The translations under genes and the position numbers were made by a program. Of a stretch of 64,000 bases of DNA, positions 39,994 through 50,273 are shown in pieces. The notes under the pieces are model-generated. The model did not search any database. It was not told where the DNA came from and worked only from the letters and a program-made list of their open reading frames with translations. Origin of the DNA: Streptomyces sp. CBMA152. GTDB taxonomy: Bacteria; Actinomycetota; Actinomycetes; Streptomycetales; Streptomycetaceae. The DNA lies in assembly GCF_014596475.1 (NCBI RefSeq), contig NZ_MECJ01000029.1, positions 434,001 to 498,000 of the forward strand, given 5' to 3'. Each line of letters opens with the position of its first letter. Position 1 is the first letter of the stretch.

Positions 39994-40087
39994 GGGTGTG
40001 CCCTTCTTTCAACGACTCCGGGGGGCCGGGGGCGGCTGTGACCCCCACGCTCCCACGTTCCGTGGGTTACGCGTCCGATTCGGCCAC

Positions 40088-40120
40088 ACCAAGTGAACCG
40101 GCACTATCACCATGGTGAAC
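40088..40120. promoter_or_regulatory. PHO box between phoU and phoR
   Basis: On the minus strand GTTCACC (revcomp of 40114-40120) and GTTCACT (revcomp of 40092-40098) lie exactly 22 bp apart, i.e. two 11-bp direct-repeat units flanking a poor middle unit. This matches PhoP-binding direct repeats (GTTCACC core). It supports autoregulation of phoRP and phoU. Confidence 0.65.
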
Positions 40121-40193
40121 TCTGGGCGACGAACGTTCGAGCAGACACCCGGATGGCTGGGAGAGTGTCAGTGCGGCCGCATAACCTGGATGC

Positions 40194-41477
40194 ATGGACG
40201 TGAACGCGGCGGTCGCCGCAGCGGCAGCGATCGCCGGGTTGTGCACCGGCGTCATCGCCATGCTGGCGTTCCGCTGGAGCGAGCGCGACCAGGCTCGGCC
40301 CACCCGGACCTCCCTGCACACGGACGCGGTGCTACCGCCCGGCGTGGACACCGTGCTGTCGGTGCTCCGCTCCTCGGCGGTGGTGCTCGACGAGAGCGAC
40401 TCGGTCGTCAAGGCCAGCTCCGCCGCGTACGCGCTGGGGCTGGTCAGGGGCGGAAAGCTGGCGGTGGAGCCGATGCTCCACATGGCCCGGGACACCCGCC
40501 GGGACGGTGAGATACGCCAGGTCGAGCTGGACCTGCCCCGCCGGGGCACCGGCCGGGGCGAGGCGCTGGCGGTCTCCGCGCGCGTGGCGCCGCTGGGCTC
40601 GCGGCTCGTGCTGCTCCTGGTCGAGGACCTCACCGAGGCCCGCCGCATAGAGGCGGTCCGGCGCGACTTCGTGGCGAACGTCAGCCATGAGCTCAAGACG
40701 CCGGTCGGCGCGCTCTCGCTGCTCTCCGAGGCCGTCATGGACGCCTCGGACGACCCCGAGGCGATCACCCGCTTCGCGGGCCGCATGCAGATCGAGGCGA
40801 ACCGGCTGACCAACCTGGTCCAGGAGCTCATCGACCTGTCCCGGGTGCAGAACGACGACCCGCTGGAGGACGCCGAGCCGGTCCGGGTCGACGAGCTGGT
40901 CGCCGAGGCCATCGACCGCTCCCGCCACCCCGCGTCCACCAAGCAGATCACCATGGCCGCGGGCGGCACCGCCGACCTCTACGTCTGGGGCAACCGCGGC
41001 CAGCTCGCCGCCGCCCTCGGCAACCTCGTCGAGAACGCGGTCAACTACTCCCCGGCCAGGACGCGGGTCGGCATCGCGGGCCGCCGCGTGGCCGCGCCCG
41101 GCGGGGACCTGATCGAGATAGCCGTGACCGACCAGGGCATAGGCATCTCGGAGAAGGACCGGGAGCGCGTCTTCGAGCGCTTCTACCGTGTCGACCCGGC
41201 CCGCTCCCGTGCCACCGGTGGTACGGGCCTGGGCCTGGCCATCGTCAAACACGTGGCCGCCTCGCACGGCGGGGAGGTCACCGTGTGGAGCTCCGAGGGA
41301 CAGGGCTCCACCTTCACCCTGAGGCTCCCGGAGGCCGGCGCGGTCCGTGACCGCGCCGCTCCCTCCGCCGACACCGCAGGCCCGGACGACGACGCCGTCG
41401 ACGAGCCGTACGACACCTTCCCCCCTGCCGCACACGACTCACACACTGTGCTCCCTGCCCCGGAGGTCCTTCCGTGA
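40194..41477 (+). CDS. phoR: PhoR sensor histidine kinase
   Basis: This 427-residue membrane kinase has an N-terminal transmembrane helix, a PAS-like region, a dimerisation/phosphoacceptor site FVANVSHELKTPVG (His165), and a catalytic ATPase domain (GNLVENAVNYS, GIGISEKDRERVFERFYR, in part, GGTGLGLAIVKHV). It senses phosphate limitation with PhoU and phosphorylates PhoP. It overlaps phoP by 4 bp. Confidence 0.93.
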   Translation: MDVNAAVAAAAAIAGLCTGVIAMLAFRWSERDQARPTRTSLHTDAVLPPGVDTVLSVLRSSAVVLDESDSVVKASSAAYALGLVRGGKLAVEPMLHMARDTRRDGEIRQVELDLPRRGTGRGEALAVSARVAPLGSRLVLLLVEDLTEARRIEAVRRDFVANVSHELKTPVGALSLLSEAVMDASDDPEAITRFAGRMQIEANRLTNLVQELIDLSRVQNDDPLEDAEPVRVDELVAEAIDRSRHPASTKQITMAAGGTADLYVWGNRGQLAAALGNLVENAVNYSPARTRVGIAGRRVAAPGGDLIEIAVTDQGIGISEKDRERVFERFYRVDPARSRATGGTGLGLAIVKHVAASHGGEVTVWSSEGQGSTFTLRLPEAGAVRDRAAPSADTAGPDDDAVDEPYDTFPPAAHDSHTVLPAPEVLP

Positions 41478-42154
41478 CCCGAGTGCTCGTCGTCGAGGAC
41501 GAGGAATCGTTCAGCGACGCCCTGTCCTACATGCTCCGCAAAGAGGGTTTCGAGGTCGCCGTGGCGGCCACCGGGCCCGACGGGCTGGACGAGTTCGAGC
41601 GCAACGGCGCCGACCTCGTGCTGCTCGACCTGATGCTGCCGGGGCTGCCCGGCACGGAGGTCTGCCGCCAGCTGCGCGGCCGCTCCAACGTCCCGGTGAT
41701 CATGGTGACCGCCAAGGACAGCGAGATCGACAAGGTCGTGGGCCTCGAAATAGGAGCCGACGACTACGTCACCAAGCCCTTCTCGTCCCGTGAGCTCGTC
41801 GCCCGCATCCGCGCGGTGCTGCGCCGGCGCGGCGAGCCGGAGGAGGTCACCCCGGCGGCCCTGGAGGCCGGCCCGGTCCGGATGGACGTGGACCGCCATG
41901 TGGTCACGGTCTCCGGCGGCAAGGTCGACCTCCCGCTCAAGGAGTTCGACCTCCTGGAGATGCTGCTGCGCAACGCGGGCCGCGTGCTGACCCGTATGCA
42001 GCTGATCGACAGAGTCTGGGGCGCGGACTACGTCGGCGACACCAAGACCCTCGACGTCCACGTCAAGCGCCTGCGTGCCAAGATCGAGCCGGACCCGGGC
42101 GCGCCGCGCTACCTGGTGACGGTGCGGGGCCTGGGCTACAAGTTCGAGCCGTAA
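41474..42154 (+). CDS. phoP: PhoP phosphate response regulator
   Basis: This 226-residue OmpR-type regulator has an intact receiver (acidic pair at the N-terminus, Asp52 in LLDLMLPG, Lys101 in TKPFSS) and a winged-helix domain (FDLLEMLLRNAGRVLTR ... TLDVHVKRLRAKI). It activates the phosphate regulon and represses secondary metabolism in Streptomyces. GTG start at 41474 in the ATGA-like overlap with phoR. Confidence 0.95.
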   Translation: MTRVLVVEDEESFSDALSYMLRKEGFEVAVAATGPDGLDEFERNGADLVLLDLMLPGLPGTEVCRQLRGRSNVPVIMVTAKDSEIDKVVGLEIGADDYVTKPFSSRELVARIRAVLRRRGEPEEVTPAALEAGPVRMDVDRHVVTVSGGKVDLPLKEFDLLEMLLRNAGRVLTRMQLIDRVWGADYVGDTKTLDVHVKRLRAKIEPDPGAPRYLVTVRGLGYKFEP

Positions 42155-42192
42155 ACACGCGCCACGCGCGCGAGGCCGTCGCACGGCCGCAC

Positions 42193-42235
42193 ATGAGGAG
42201 GGGCCCCGGACGTGTTGTCCGGGGCCCCTCCTCAT
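42193..42235. terminator. shared terminator of phoP and the lipoprotein gene
   Basis: A perfect 18-bp stem (arms 42193-42210 and 42218-42235, ATGAGGAGGGGCCCCGGA) with a 7-nt loop lies between the convergent phoP and lipoprotein genes. Confidence 0.88.
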
Positions 42236-42248
42236 GCGTACGTGTACG

Positions 42249-42914
42249 TCAGTGACCCGCGCCCGTGGTCGGGGTGCCCGAGGGCTTGCCGCCCTTGGCC
42301 GGGGTGCCGGACGGCTTGCCCGAGGGCTTGCCGCTCTCGGTGGCACCCGGGGTCGTGGTGGCGCCCGGGGCGCCCGGCGTGGCCGCCGGGGGCTTGGGGA
42401 GCTCGCTCGGGCCGTAGCCCTCGAAGTAGCTCGTCGCCGGGATCACGTAGGCGCGCAGGGTCACCTCGCCGGCGGTGCTCAGCTGGAAGGTGACCGGCTG
42501 GGCGTCGCCGTTCTTGGCGGCCTCCTTGCCGTTCTCGATCACGGCGGACGCGTTGTCCTTGCCGCCGATGAGCAGCGAGCCGTGCGCGGGGACGGTGAGC
42601 GCGCTCTGGCCCTTGGCGGGGGACAGCTTCACCGCGGCGCCCGACGCCGACAGCTTGACCGCGTCGAGCGTCTGCGCCTTGTCGCCGTTGTTGAAGATCG
42701 TCGCCGTGATGACGGCGGGCCCGGGGGCGTCCGCCTTCGGCTGGGTCAGGACGGACGCGTTCTGGATCTTGATGTCGCCGACCTTGACGGCGGCGTTGTC
42801 CGGCTTCACTTCGAGCGTCTGCGCGTCGTTGCCCGCCGAGCAGGCGGCGAGGGAGGCGAGCGAGAACGCGATGGCAGAGGCGGCGAGGGCGCCGCGTCGA
42901 AGGCTGCGGCTCAC
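42249..42914 (-). CDS. lipoprotein with a copper-chaperone-like (DUF461-like) domain
   Basis: This 221-residue protein has a lipobox (SLASLAAC, Cys25), then an immunoglobulin-like domain resembling DUF461 proteins (IKIQNASVLTQPKADAPGPAVITATIFNNGDK, in part) and a C-terminal Pro/Thr/Gly/Lys-rich tail with SGKPSGTP repeats, probably spanning the wall. No Met/His copper site is obvious, so metal binding is uncertain. From memory it corresponds to SCO4231. Confidence 0.83.
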   Translation of the reverse strand: MSRSLRRGALAASAIAFSLASLAACSAGNDAQTLEVKPDNAAVKVGDIKIQNASVLTQPKADAPGPAVITATIFNNGDKAQTLDAVKLSASGAAVKLSPAKGQSALTVPAHGSLLIGGKDNASAVIENGKEAAKNGDAQPVTFQLSTAGEVTLRAYVIPATSYFEGYGPSELPKPPAATPGAPGATTTPGATESGKPSGKPSGTPAKGGKPSGTPTTGAGH

Positions 42915-43577
42915 GGCGGCGGCAACTCCTTGGACGGAAGGACATCTAAAGGACGGCTAAGTCTGTGTCAGCTGGCTTAGGTTACCGAGCCGCCCCGCCG
43001 CCCCCGCACCCGACCCGCCCCTGGGAGCCGGTCCGCCGCACCCGACCCCGCACCGGGTTGTCGATCACGTCGCCGATCACCCCGCCGCGAGCACCCCCGG
43101 CCGCGCCGCACCCTTCCTGATCTCCCCGTTTCCGTACGCCGTTCACATATCCCCGGTGATCAATTCTCCGGACCGCCACGCATTCCTTACCGAAAACGTC
43201 CCGGGAGTTCCTGGGAGGTTCCCGGGAAGCGCCCAGGAACTCTCCGTCCGACTCCGAGTGATCAATTCACGAAAAAATCGCGGGAGCACCCGAACGGGTG
43301 ACCGGTTGTCGAACGGAGCAGTGGAAGTCCACCGCTTGGAAGCCGACAAAACGGGACGTTCGACCCTGAGGAAGGGGGTTGCGGAGCGTGCGTCGGGCAT
43401 GTTTCCCTTGCCCCGAACAGCGGCTCCGACCTGCGGATACCCCTTCCCGTGAACCCTCCGCAGCACGTTCGTGTTGCTGTTGTCAAGCCCCGAGATATGC
43501 CCTGACCTGCGAAAACGCCATTCAGAACACGCTGTTCTCGTGTTACCCTGGATAGCCACGGAAGGGGTACCTGTCAC
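42915..43577. other. 660-bp intergenic region upstream of carD
   Basis: No gene is convincing here. The notable structure is a nested dyad at 43205-43242: arms GAGTTCCTGGG/CCCAGGAACTC enclosing the palindrome TTCCCGGGAA. An ACACG/CGTGT dyad (43529-43545) and GGAAGGGG lie just before the carD start. The carD promoter must be in this region. Confidence 0.5.
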
Positions 43578-44060
43578 ATGACGTTCAAGGTTGGCGACAC
43601 CGTGGTCTATCCCCATCACGGGGCCGCGCTGATCGAGGCCATCGAAACTCGCCAGATCAAAGGCGTGGACAAGACCTACTTGGTGCTCAAGGTCGCCCAG
43701 GGCGACTTGACGGTGCGCGTACCCGCGGACAATGCGGAGTTCGTAGGCGTGCGCGATGTGGTCGGTCAGGACGGGCTGGACCGGGTCTTCGAGGTGCTTC
43801 GCGCACCGTACGCGGAGGAGCCCACCAACTGGTCCCGTCGCTACAAGGCAAATCTCGAAAAGCTCGCCTCCGGCGATGTCATCAAGGTCGCCGAAGTGGT
43901 GCGCGACCTGTGGCGTCGTGAGCGCGAGCGCGGACTCTCCGCAGGTGAGAAGCGCATGCTCGCCAAGGCGCGCCAGATCCTGGTGAGCGAGCTCGCACTC
44001 GCTGAGAACACCAACGAAGACAAGGCCGAGGCCCTCCTCGACGAGGTTCTCGCGTCCTGA
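43578..44060 (+). CDS. carD: CarD/CdnL-type RNA polymerase-binding regulator
   Basis: This 160-residue protein has the CarD Tudor-like RNA-polymerase interaction domain (FKVGDTVVYPHHGAALIEAI, in part) and a C-terminal helical DNA-binding domain with RYKANLEKL...KVAEVVRDLWRRERERGLS, in part. CarD stabilises open promoter complexes, including at rRNA promoters. RBS GGAAGGGG. In Streptomyces it precedes ispD, as here. Confidence 0.93.
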   Translation: MTFKVGDTVVYPHHGAALIEAIETRQIKGVDKTYLVLKVAQGDLTVRVPADNAEFVGVRDVVGQDGLDRVFEVLRAPYAEEPTNWSRRYKANLEKLASGDVIKVAEVVRDLWRRERERGLSAGEKRMLAKARQILVSELALAENTNEDKAEALLDEVLAS

Positions 44061-44366
44061 CACCGGGGACCCGGGGGCGCTGCCCCTGGAGGACCCGCAT
44101 TGCCGCGGTGCCCGCTGACCAGCAGTGATCATGCTGCTGTGTCGCCGGGCGCTGCGGCATGTTCGGACATATTCGTACGTACGTAGTGCTACGTACCGTA
44201 CCGCCCCCGTACTCGGCCCGCCTCGTACGACGGCGGGCCGGGCCCGGGTCGCTTGCTCGACCGGTCGTCACGGAAGGGGCCGGTCAGGGCGTTGCGCCCG
44301 GCACTCCCCCAGCCACCGGCCGGGGGTACCCCCAGGCCATACCCATGTCGCCGGAGGACACAAACC

Positions 44367-45104
44367 TTGTCTGAGGAAACGCGCGTTTTCCGCACCGCCG
44401 CGGTGATTCCCGCGGCCGGCCGCGGCGTGCGGCTCGGCCCGGGCGCCCCCAAGGCGCTCCGCGCGCTGAACGGCACTCCCATGCTCATCCACGCCGTCCG
44501 GGCGATGGCCGCCTCCCGCGCGGTCTCGCTCGTCGTCGTCGTGGCCCCGCCGGACGGCGCCACCGAGGTGAAGAACCTGCTGGCCGAGCACGCGCTGCCG
44601 GACCGCACCGACTTCCTCGTGGTGCCCGGCGGCGAGTCCCGCCAGGAGTCCGTCAAGCTCGGCCTGGACGCGCTGCCGCCCGGCATCGACGTGGTGCTCG
44701 TCCATGACGCGGCCCGCCCGCTGGTGCCGGTCGACACCGTCGACGCGGTGATCGAGGCCGTACGGGACGGGGCCCCGGCCGTCGTCCCGGCGCTGCCGCT
44801 CGCCGACACGGTCAAGCAGGTCGAGCCCCGCGAGGGCGGCGCGCCCGAGCCGGTGCTCGCCACGCCCGACCGCTCCCGGCTGCGCGCGGTGCAGACCCCG
44901 CAGGGCTTCGACCGCGCCACGCTGGTCCGCGCCCACGAGAGCGTCACCGACAACGTCACGGACGACGCGTCCATGGTCGAGCAGTTGGGCCTGAAGGTCG
45001 TGGCCGTGCCCGGTCACGAGGAGGCGTTCAAGGTGACCCGCCCGCTGGACCTGCTCCTCGCGGAGGCCGTCCTCGCCCGCAGGAGGGCCAACGATGGCTT
45101 CTGA
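44367..45104 (+). CDS. ispD: 2-C-methyl-D-erythritol 4-phosphate cytidylyltransferase
   Basis: This 245-residue enzyme of the MEP isoprenoid pathway forms CDP-methylerythritol. It has the pyrophosphorylase motif AAVIPAAGRGVRLG and VVLVHDAARPLV, and the nucleotide-binding PQGFDR region. Start TTG 44367 after GGAGG at 9-nt spacing, giving MSEETRVFRTAAVI; a longer frame exists upstream without a ribosome site. It overlaps ispF by 11 bp. Confidence 0.92.
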   Translation: MSEETRVFRTAAVIPAAGRGVRLGPGAPKALRALNGTPMLIHAVRAMAASRAVSLVVVVAPPDGATEVKNLLAEHALPDRTDFLVVPGGESRQESVKLGLDALPPGIDVVLVHDAARPLVPVDTVDAVIEAVRDGAPAVVPALPLADTVKQVEPREGGAPEPVLATPDRSRLRAVQTPQGFDRATLVRAHESVTDNVTDDASMVEQLGLKVVAVPGHEEAFKVTRPLDLLLAEAVLARRRANDGF

Positions 45105-45606
45105 GACCCCTGGGACGCCTGTGGCCCCCGTGATCCCGCAGGTCGGCATCGGCACCGACATCCACGCCTTCGAGGAGGGCCGCGAGCTGTGGTGCGCCGG
45201 GCTGCTCTGGGAGGGCGAGGGCCCCGGCCTCGCGGGCCACTCCGACGCCGACGTCGTCGCCCACGCCGCCTGCAACGCGCTGTTCTCGGCGGCGGGCCTC
45301 GGCGACCTCGGCGCCCACTTCGGCACCGGCCGGCCCGAGTGGTCCGGCGCCTCCGGCGTCACGCTGCTCACCGAGGCCGCCCGGATCGTCCGGGAGGCGG
45401 GCTTCGGTATCGGCAACGTGGCCGTGCAGGTCGTCGGCCCCCGGCCGAAGATCGGCAAGCGGCGCGAGGAGGCGCAGAAGGTGCTCTCGGACGCGGTCGG
45501 CGCGCCCGTCTCGGTCTCCGGCGCCACCACCGACGGCCTGGGCTTCCCCGGCCGCGGCGACGGCCTCGCCGGGATCGCCACGGCGCTGGTCTACCGGACC
45601 GGATGA
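45094..45606 (+). CDS. ispF: 2-C-methyl-D-erythritol 2,4-cyclodiphosphate synthase
   Basis: This 170-residue enzyme follows IspD in the MEP pathway. The metal ligands are visible as D22-x-H24 (GTDIHAF) and H57 in AGHSDADVVAHAACNAL, in part. It overlaps ispD by 11 bp, a tight coupling of consecutive steps. Confidence 0.94.
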   Translation: MASETPGTPVAPVIPQVGIGTDIHAFEEGRELWCAGLLWEGEGPGLAGHSDADVVAHAACNALFSAAGLGDLGAHFGTGRPEWSGASGVTLLTEAARIVREAGFGIGNVAVQVVGPRPKIGKRREEAQKVLSDAVGAPVSVSGATTDGLGFPGRGDGLAGIATALVYRTG

Positions 45607-45728
45607 AGACATTCCGGCAGGCGGGCCGACAAGTCCCGTAAGCCCCTTTCGTACGCGCCCGGAAGATCCACGCGTACGGGCCCGCCACCACCTGCGGAAA
45701 AGCTTCCGGAAAAGCTTCTGTCACACTT

Positions 45729-45762
45729 CAGTGCCCCGCGCCCCAAGGGTCGCGGGGCACTG
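45729..45762 (+). terminator. terminator after ispF
   Basis: CAGTGCCCCGCG (45729-45740) and CGCGGGGCACTG (45751-45762) form a perfect 12-bp stem with a 10-nt loop. A tandem CGGAAAAGCTTC repeat (two copies) lies just before it (around 45697-45720). Confidence 0.8.
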
Positions 45763-45786
45763 CTACGGGGCCACTACCCTGGACTC

Positions 45787-47187
<1,401 letters not shown>

Positions 47188-47200
47188 CCGGGAAGCGCGA

Positions 47201-47228
47201 TGTGCCGCCCGGGCGACTGGGCGGCACA
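47201..47228 (+). terminator. terminator after cysS
   Basis: TGTGCCGCCC (47201-47210) and GGGCGGCACA (47219-47228) form a perfect 10-bp stem with an 8-nt loop, 14 bp after the cysS stop. Confidence 0.72.
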
Positions 47229-47306
47229 CTTCATATACGTACGTACGCAGGACCCACGGACGAAACGACGCCCCGTAGGTCGCAGAATCACGGAAACAGG
47301 TAGGTC

Positions 47307-48266
47307 ATGGCCGGGAACAGCCAGCGCAGGAACCGCCGCACGTCCAACAAGAAGGGCGCTACGGTCGGCAGCGGTGGCCAGCGACGCCGTGGCCTGGAGG
47401 GCAAGGGCCCCACGCCCAAGGCCGAGGACCGCAAGAAGCACAAGAAGAACCGCATCGCCACCGCCAAGGCCAAGCAGGCCGCGAGCCGCCGTCCGGCCCC
47501 GCGCCGCGGCGGCGCCAAGGGCACGTCCGAGATGGTCGTCGGCCGCAACCCGGTCTTCGAGGCGCTGCGCGACGGTGTCCCGGCGATCACGCTCTACGTC
47601 CAGCAGTACATCGACAACGACGAGCGCGTCCGCGATGTCCTCAAGCTCGCGGGCGAGCGCGGCAACATCCACCTGATGGAGGCCCCGCGCCTCGAACTCG
47701 ACCGGATGACGAACGGCCTGAACCACCAGGGCCTCGTCCTCCAGGTCCCGCCGTACGAGTACGCGCACCCGCAGGACCTCCTGGAGGCCGCGTACGACAA
47801 CCACGACCAGCCGCTGATCGTGGCGCTGGACGGCGTGACCGACCCGCGCAACCTCGGCGCGATCGTCCGCTCCACCTCCGCCTTCGGCGGCCACGGCGTG
47901 GTCGTGCCGGAGCGGCGCGCGGCCGGCATGACGGCGGGCGCCTGGAAGTCCTCGGCGGGCACCGCCGCCCGTACGCCGGTCTCGCGCGTCACCAACCTGA
48001 CGCGCGCCCTGGAGGACTACAAGAAGGCCGGTGTCACGGTCGTGGGCCTGGCGGCCGACGGCGAGCACACGGTCGAGTCCCTGGAGGCGCTCGGCGGCCC
48101 GGTCGTCATCGTCATCGGCAGCGAGGGCAAGGGCCTGGGCCGACTGGTCGGCGAGACCTGCGACTACCGGGTGCGCATCTCGATGCCGGGCGGCGCGGAG
48201 TCGCTGAACGCCGGTGTCGCGGCGGGCATCGTGCTGTACGAGGCGGCGCGCCGCCGCAAGGGCTGA
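47307..48266 (+). CDS. rlmB: 23S rRNA (guanosine-2'-O-) methyltransferase, SpoU family
   Basis: This 319-residue protein has a basic N-terminal extension (1-70, KKHKKNRIATAKAKQA) then a SpoU methyltransferase with the knot motifs LDGVTDPRNLGAIVRST, VIVIGSEGKGLGRLV and SMPGGAESLNAGVAAGIVLYE, in part. It would methylate G2251 of 23S rRNA; the exact site is by family analogy. RBS is weak; ATG 47307. Confidence 0.9.
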   Translation: MAGNSQRRNRRTSNKKGATVGSGGQRRRGLEGKGPTPKAEDRKKHKKNRIATAKAKQAASRRPAPRRGGAKGTSEMVVGRNPVFEALRDGVPAITLYVQQYIDNDERVRDVLKLAGERGNIHLMEAPRLELDRMTNGLNHQGLVLQVPPYEYAHPQDLLEAAYDNHDQPLIVALDGVTDPRNLGAIVRSTSAFGGHGVVVPERRAAGMTAGAWKSSAGTAARTPVSRVTNLTRALEDYKKAGVTVVGLAADGEHTVESLEALGGPVVIVIGSEGKGLGRLVGETCDYRVRISMPGGAESLNAGVAAGIVLYEAARRRKG

Positions 48267-48275
48267 TGTGCGGAC

Positions 48276-48334
48276 GCCTACGCGTGCTCACGCGCGCGTA
48301 GGCACTCCCGCGCGGCCACGCGCGCGTGGCCGCG
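48276..48334 (+). terminator. two hairpins after rlmB
   Basis: GCCTACGCG/CGCGTAGGC (48276-48284, 48295-48303) and CGCGGCCACG/CGTGGCCGCG (48311-48320, 48325-48334) are two perfect stems placed in tandem after rlmB. Confidence 0.75.
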
Positions 48335-48440
48335 TCGGTGACCCATAGGGCCGACGGCCGTCCGGCGTACATGATCTTGACGGGCCTCGGACACATCGCC
48401 CCCGTCAAGGCAGTGTCCTAAACCTGCATCACTCGGTTAG

Positions 48441-49946
48441 ATGAGTGTGGACACCAGAACGCCCCGGCCCGGGTTCGACGATCAGCCTGCCCTGAGTATG
48501 GTCAAGGTGGACGCCGACCCCGCGCAGGTCATCGTCAACCACGCCAGTTTCCGCGTGCACTTCGCCCCGAAGTCCCTGCCCAAGCGGGCTTTGGCGGACC
48601 CGGCGAGGATGCCGACCGCGGGTGCCGGGCGCCGCCGGGCGCCGGTGGTGTGGAGCGGCCGGGCGGCGCCCGGGGCGAGCGGGCTGCTGCAGGCGGTCCG
48701 GGGCCTGGACGGGCCGGGCGCGTTCGACGCGGGCGCGACCCAGACGATCCCGCGCATCGACGACACCATGCCGACGCCGGTCGTCGTCGCTCCGCGCGCG
48801 CCGCTGGGCGACGCGGGCGTGGCCGAGACCGCGCTGCTCCAGGCGGTACGGACCCCTTCGTACGGCCAACAGCCGTACGGGGACGGCGAGTTCGACGTCT
48901 ACGAGCCCGGCGACGACGAGGCCGACGGCGCCGCGCGCGGCCAGCGGCACGGCGCGGACCCGGTGCGGCACGCGTACTACCCGGGCCGCCGGATGAACCT
49001 CGGCGTGGTCCTGCTCCCGCTGCGCGTCTTCCTCGGCTTCATCTCCGTGTACGCGGGGATGGGCAAGCTCTGCGACCCCGTCTACTTCGACGGCGGCGAG
49101 CGCGGCTCGATGATGAAGTGGCTGAACTCGCTGCATCCTTGGGCGCTCGCCGAGCCGCTGCGCGCCTTCGCGCTCCAGCATCCGGTCGGGGCGGGTCTTT
49201 CGGTCGCCTTCCTCCAGATCGTGGTGGGCGTGCTGACCATGCTGGGGCTGTGGCAGCGGGTCGCGGCGGTGTTCGGGGCGCTGCTGTCGGCGGTGCTGCT
49301 GGTGACGGTGAGCTGGCAGACGGTTCCGGCGTACGACGCGCCGGACTTCATCTACCTGGCCGCCTGGTCGCCCCTGATCGCGGCGGGCGCGCCCGTCTAC
49401 TCGCTGGACGCGCGGCTCGCGGGCGAGGCCTGGCGGCGGCTCGGTCCGCGCTCCACGCTGTGGGAGCTGCGCCGGCGGGTGCTGCGGCGCGGGACGATGA
49501 TGGCGACGGTCGTGGTCGGCCTGACGCTGCTGATCGGCTCGCTGCTCGGCGGTGCCGTCCGCTCCACCGAGATGGTGACGGTTCCCGGCCCCAACTCCGA
49601 CCCCACCAACTTCCTGCCGGGTACGCCGCTGGCGCCGGAGCCGCCTGCGAAGCCGGTGCGGCGTGCGCCGTCGCCTCGGCCGTCGGTGAGCGGCTCGGCG
49701 TCCACGAAGCCGTCGAAGCGGCCTGGATCGTCGAAGGCGACGGTTCATGACTCGGGGACGGTGGGGAGTGTGCCGTCCCAGACGCAGGGCACGGTCGGGC
49801 GCAAGCCGTCGACGTCGCACCACACGTCGCCGGCGGCCCCGTCGACGACGTCCGCGGGCCCGACGTCCTCGGGCTCGACCGGCTCGTCCCCGTCGACCTC
49901 GGGTTCAACGGGCAACCGGAACCCGATCGGCGGACTCCTGGGCTGA
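48441..49946 (+). CDS. DoxX-family membrane protein with long disordered tails
   Basis: This 501-residue protein has about 190 N-terminal cytoplasmic residues of low complexity, a DoxX-like four-helix membrane domain (VVLLPLRVFLGFISVYAGMGKLCDP ... FLQIVVGVLTMLGLWQRVAAVFGALLSAVLLV, in part), a further helix (about 355) and a Ser/Thr/Pro-rich tail. DoxX proteins participate in quinone-linked redox or persulfide handling in some bacteria; here the function is unknown. Confidence 0.82.
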   Translation: MSVDTRTPRPGFDDQPALSMVKVDADPAQVIVNHASFRVHFAPKSLPKRALADPARMPTAGAGRRRAPVVWSGRAAPGASGLLQAVRGLDGPGAFDAGATQTIPRIDDTMPTPVVVAPRAPLGDAGVAETALLQAVRTPSYGQQPYGDGEFDVYEPGDDEADGAARGQRHGADPVRHAYYPGRRMNLGVVLLPLRVFLGFISVYAGMGKLCDPVYFDGGERGSMMKWLNSLHPWALAEPLRAFALQHPVGAGLSVAFLQIVVGVLTMLGLWQRVAAVFGALLSAVLLVTVSWQTVPAYDAPDFIYLAAWSPLIAAGAPVYSLDARLAGEAWRRLGPRSTLWELRRRVLRRGTMMATVVVGLTLLIGSLLGGAVRSTEMVTVPGPNSDPTNFLPGTPLAPEPPAKPVRRAPSPRPSVSGSASTKPSKRPGSSKATVHDSGTVGSVPSQTQGTVGRKPSTSHHTSPAAPSTTSAGPTSSGSTGSSPSTSGSTGNRNPIGGLLG

Positions 49947-50025
49947 CGCCCGGTCTTACCCCACCCCGCCCCTTCCCGAAAGCTCTGGGCGAGCGGCCGG
50001 GTACTTTGGCTGACCGCCGGTGGGG

Positions 50026-50108
50026 GCTGGTCGCGCAGTTCCCCGCGCCCCTAAGGAGGGCCCTCCGGGCCCATCAAGGGGCGCGGGGAACTGCGCGAGC
50101 AACCCAGC
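50026..50108. repeat. dispersed GC-rich repeat, both arms
   Basis: GCTGGTCGCGCAGTTCCCCGCG (50027-50048, shown in part) and its inverted copy CGCGGGGAACTGCGCGAGCAA (50082-50102, in part) flank a short spacer with an own hairpin (GGAGGGCCCTCC, 50055-50066). Same family as at 7.0, 12.6 and 19.7 kb. Confidence 0.85.
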
Positions 50109-50140
50109 ACGATCCGCAGGCAAACGGGAGCCGGGGTGCA

Positions 50141-50210
50141 GGGGCCGCAGGCCCCGCGAAGGGGTGCAGGGGGCGGAGCCCCCGCCAGGGGTCCGGGGGC
50201 CCGCCCCCGG
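50141..50210. repeat. cluster of three GC-rich hairpins
   Basis: GGGGCC-gca-GGCCCC (50141-50155), GGGGGC-gga-GCCCCC (50169-50183) and CCGGGGGC-cc-GCCCCCGG (50193-50210) occur in series between the DoxX-like and nucleotidyltransferase genes, which converge. They probably stop transcription from both sides. Confidence 0.78.
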
Positions 50211-50273
50211 GAAAGTCGCCTCAGCCCCCACCCACCCACCCCCGGAGGGTCTAGGTGAAGGGGCGGGGTGGGG

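Noticed and set aside
44074..44086. Terminator after carD
   Set aside because: GGGGC-gct-GCCCC is only a 5-bp stem, common by chance in this GC-rich DNA.
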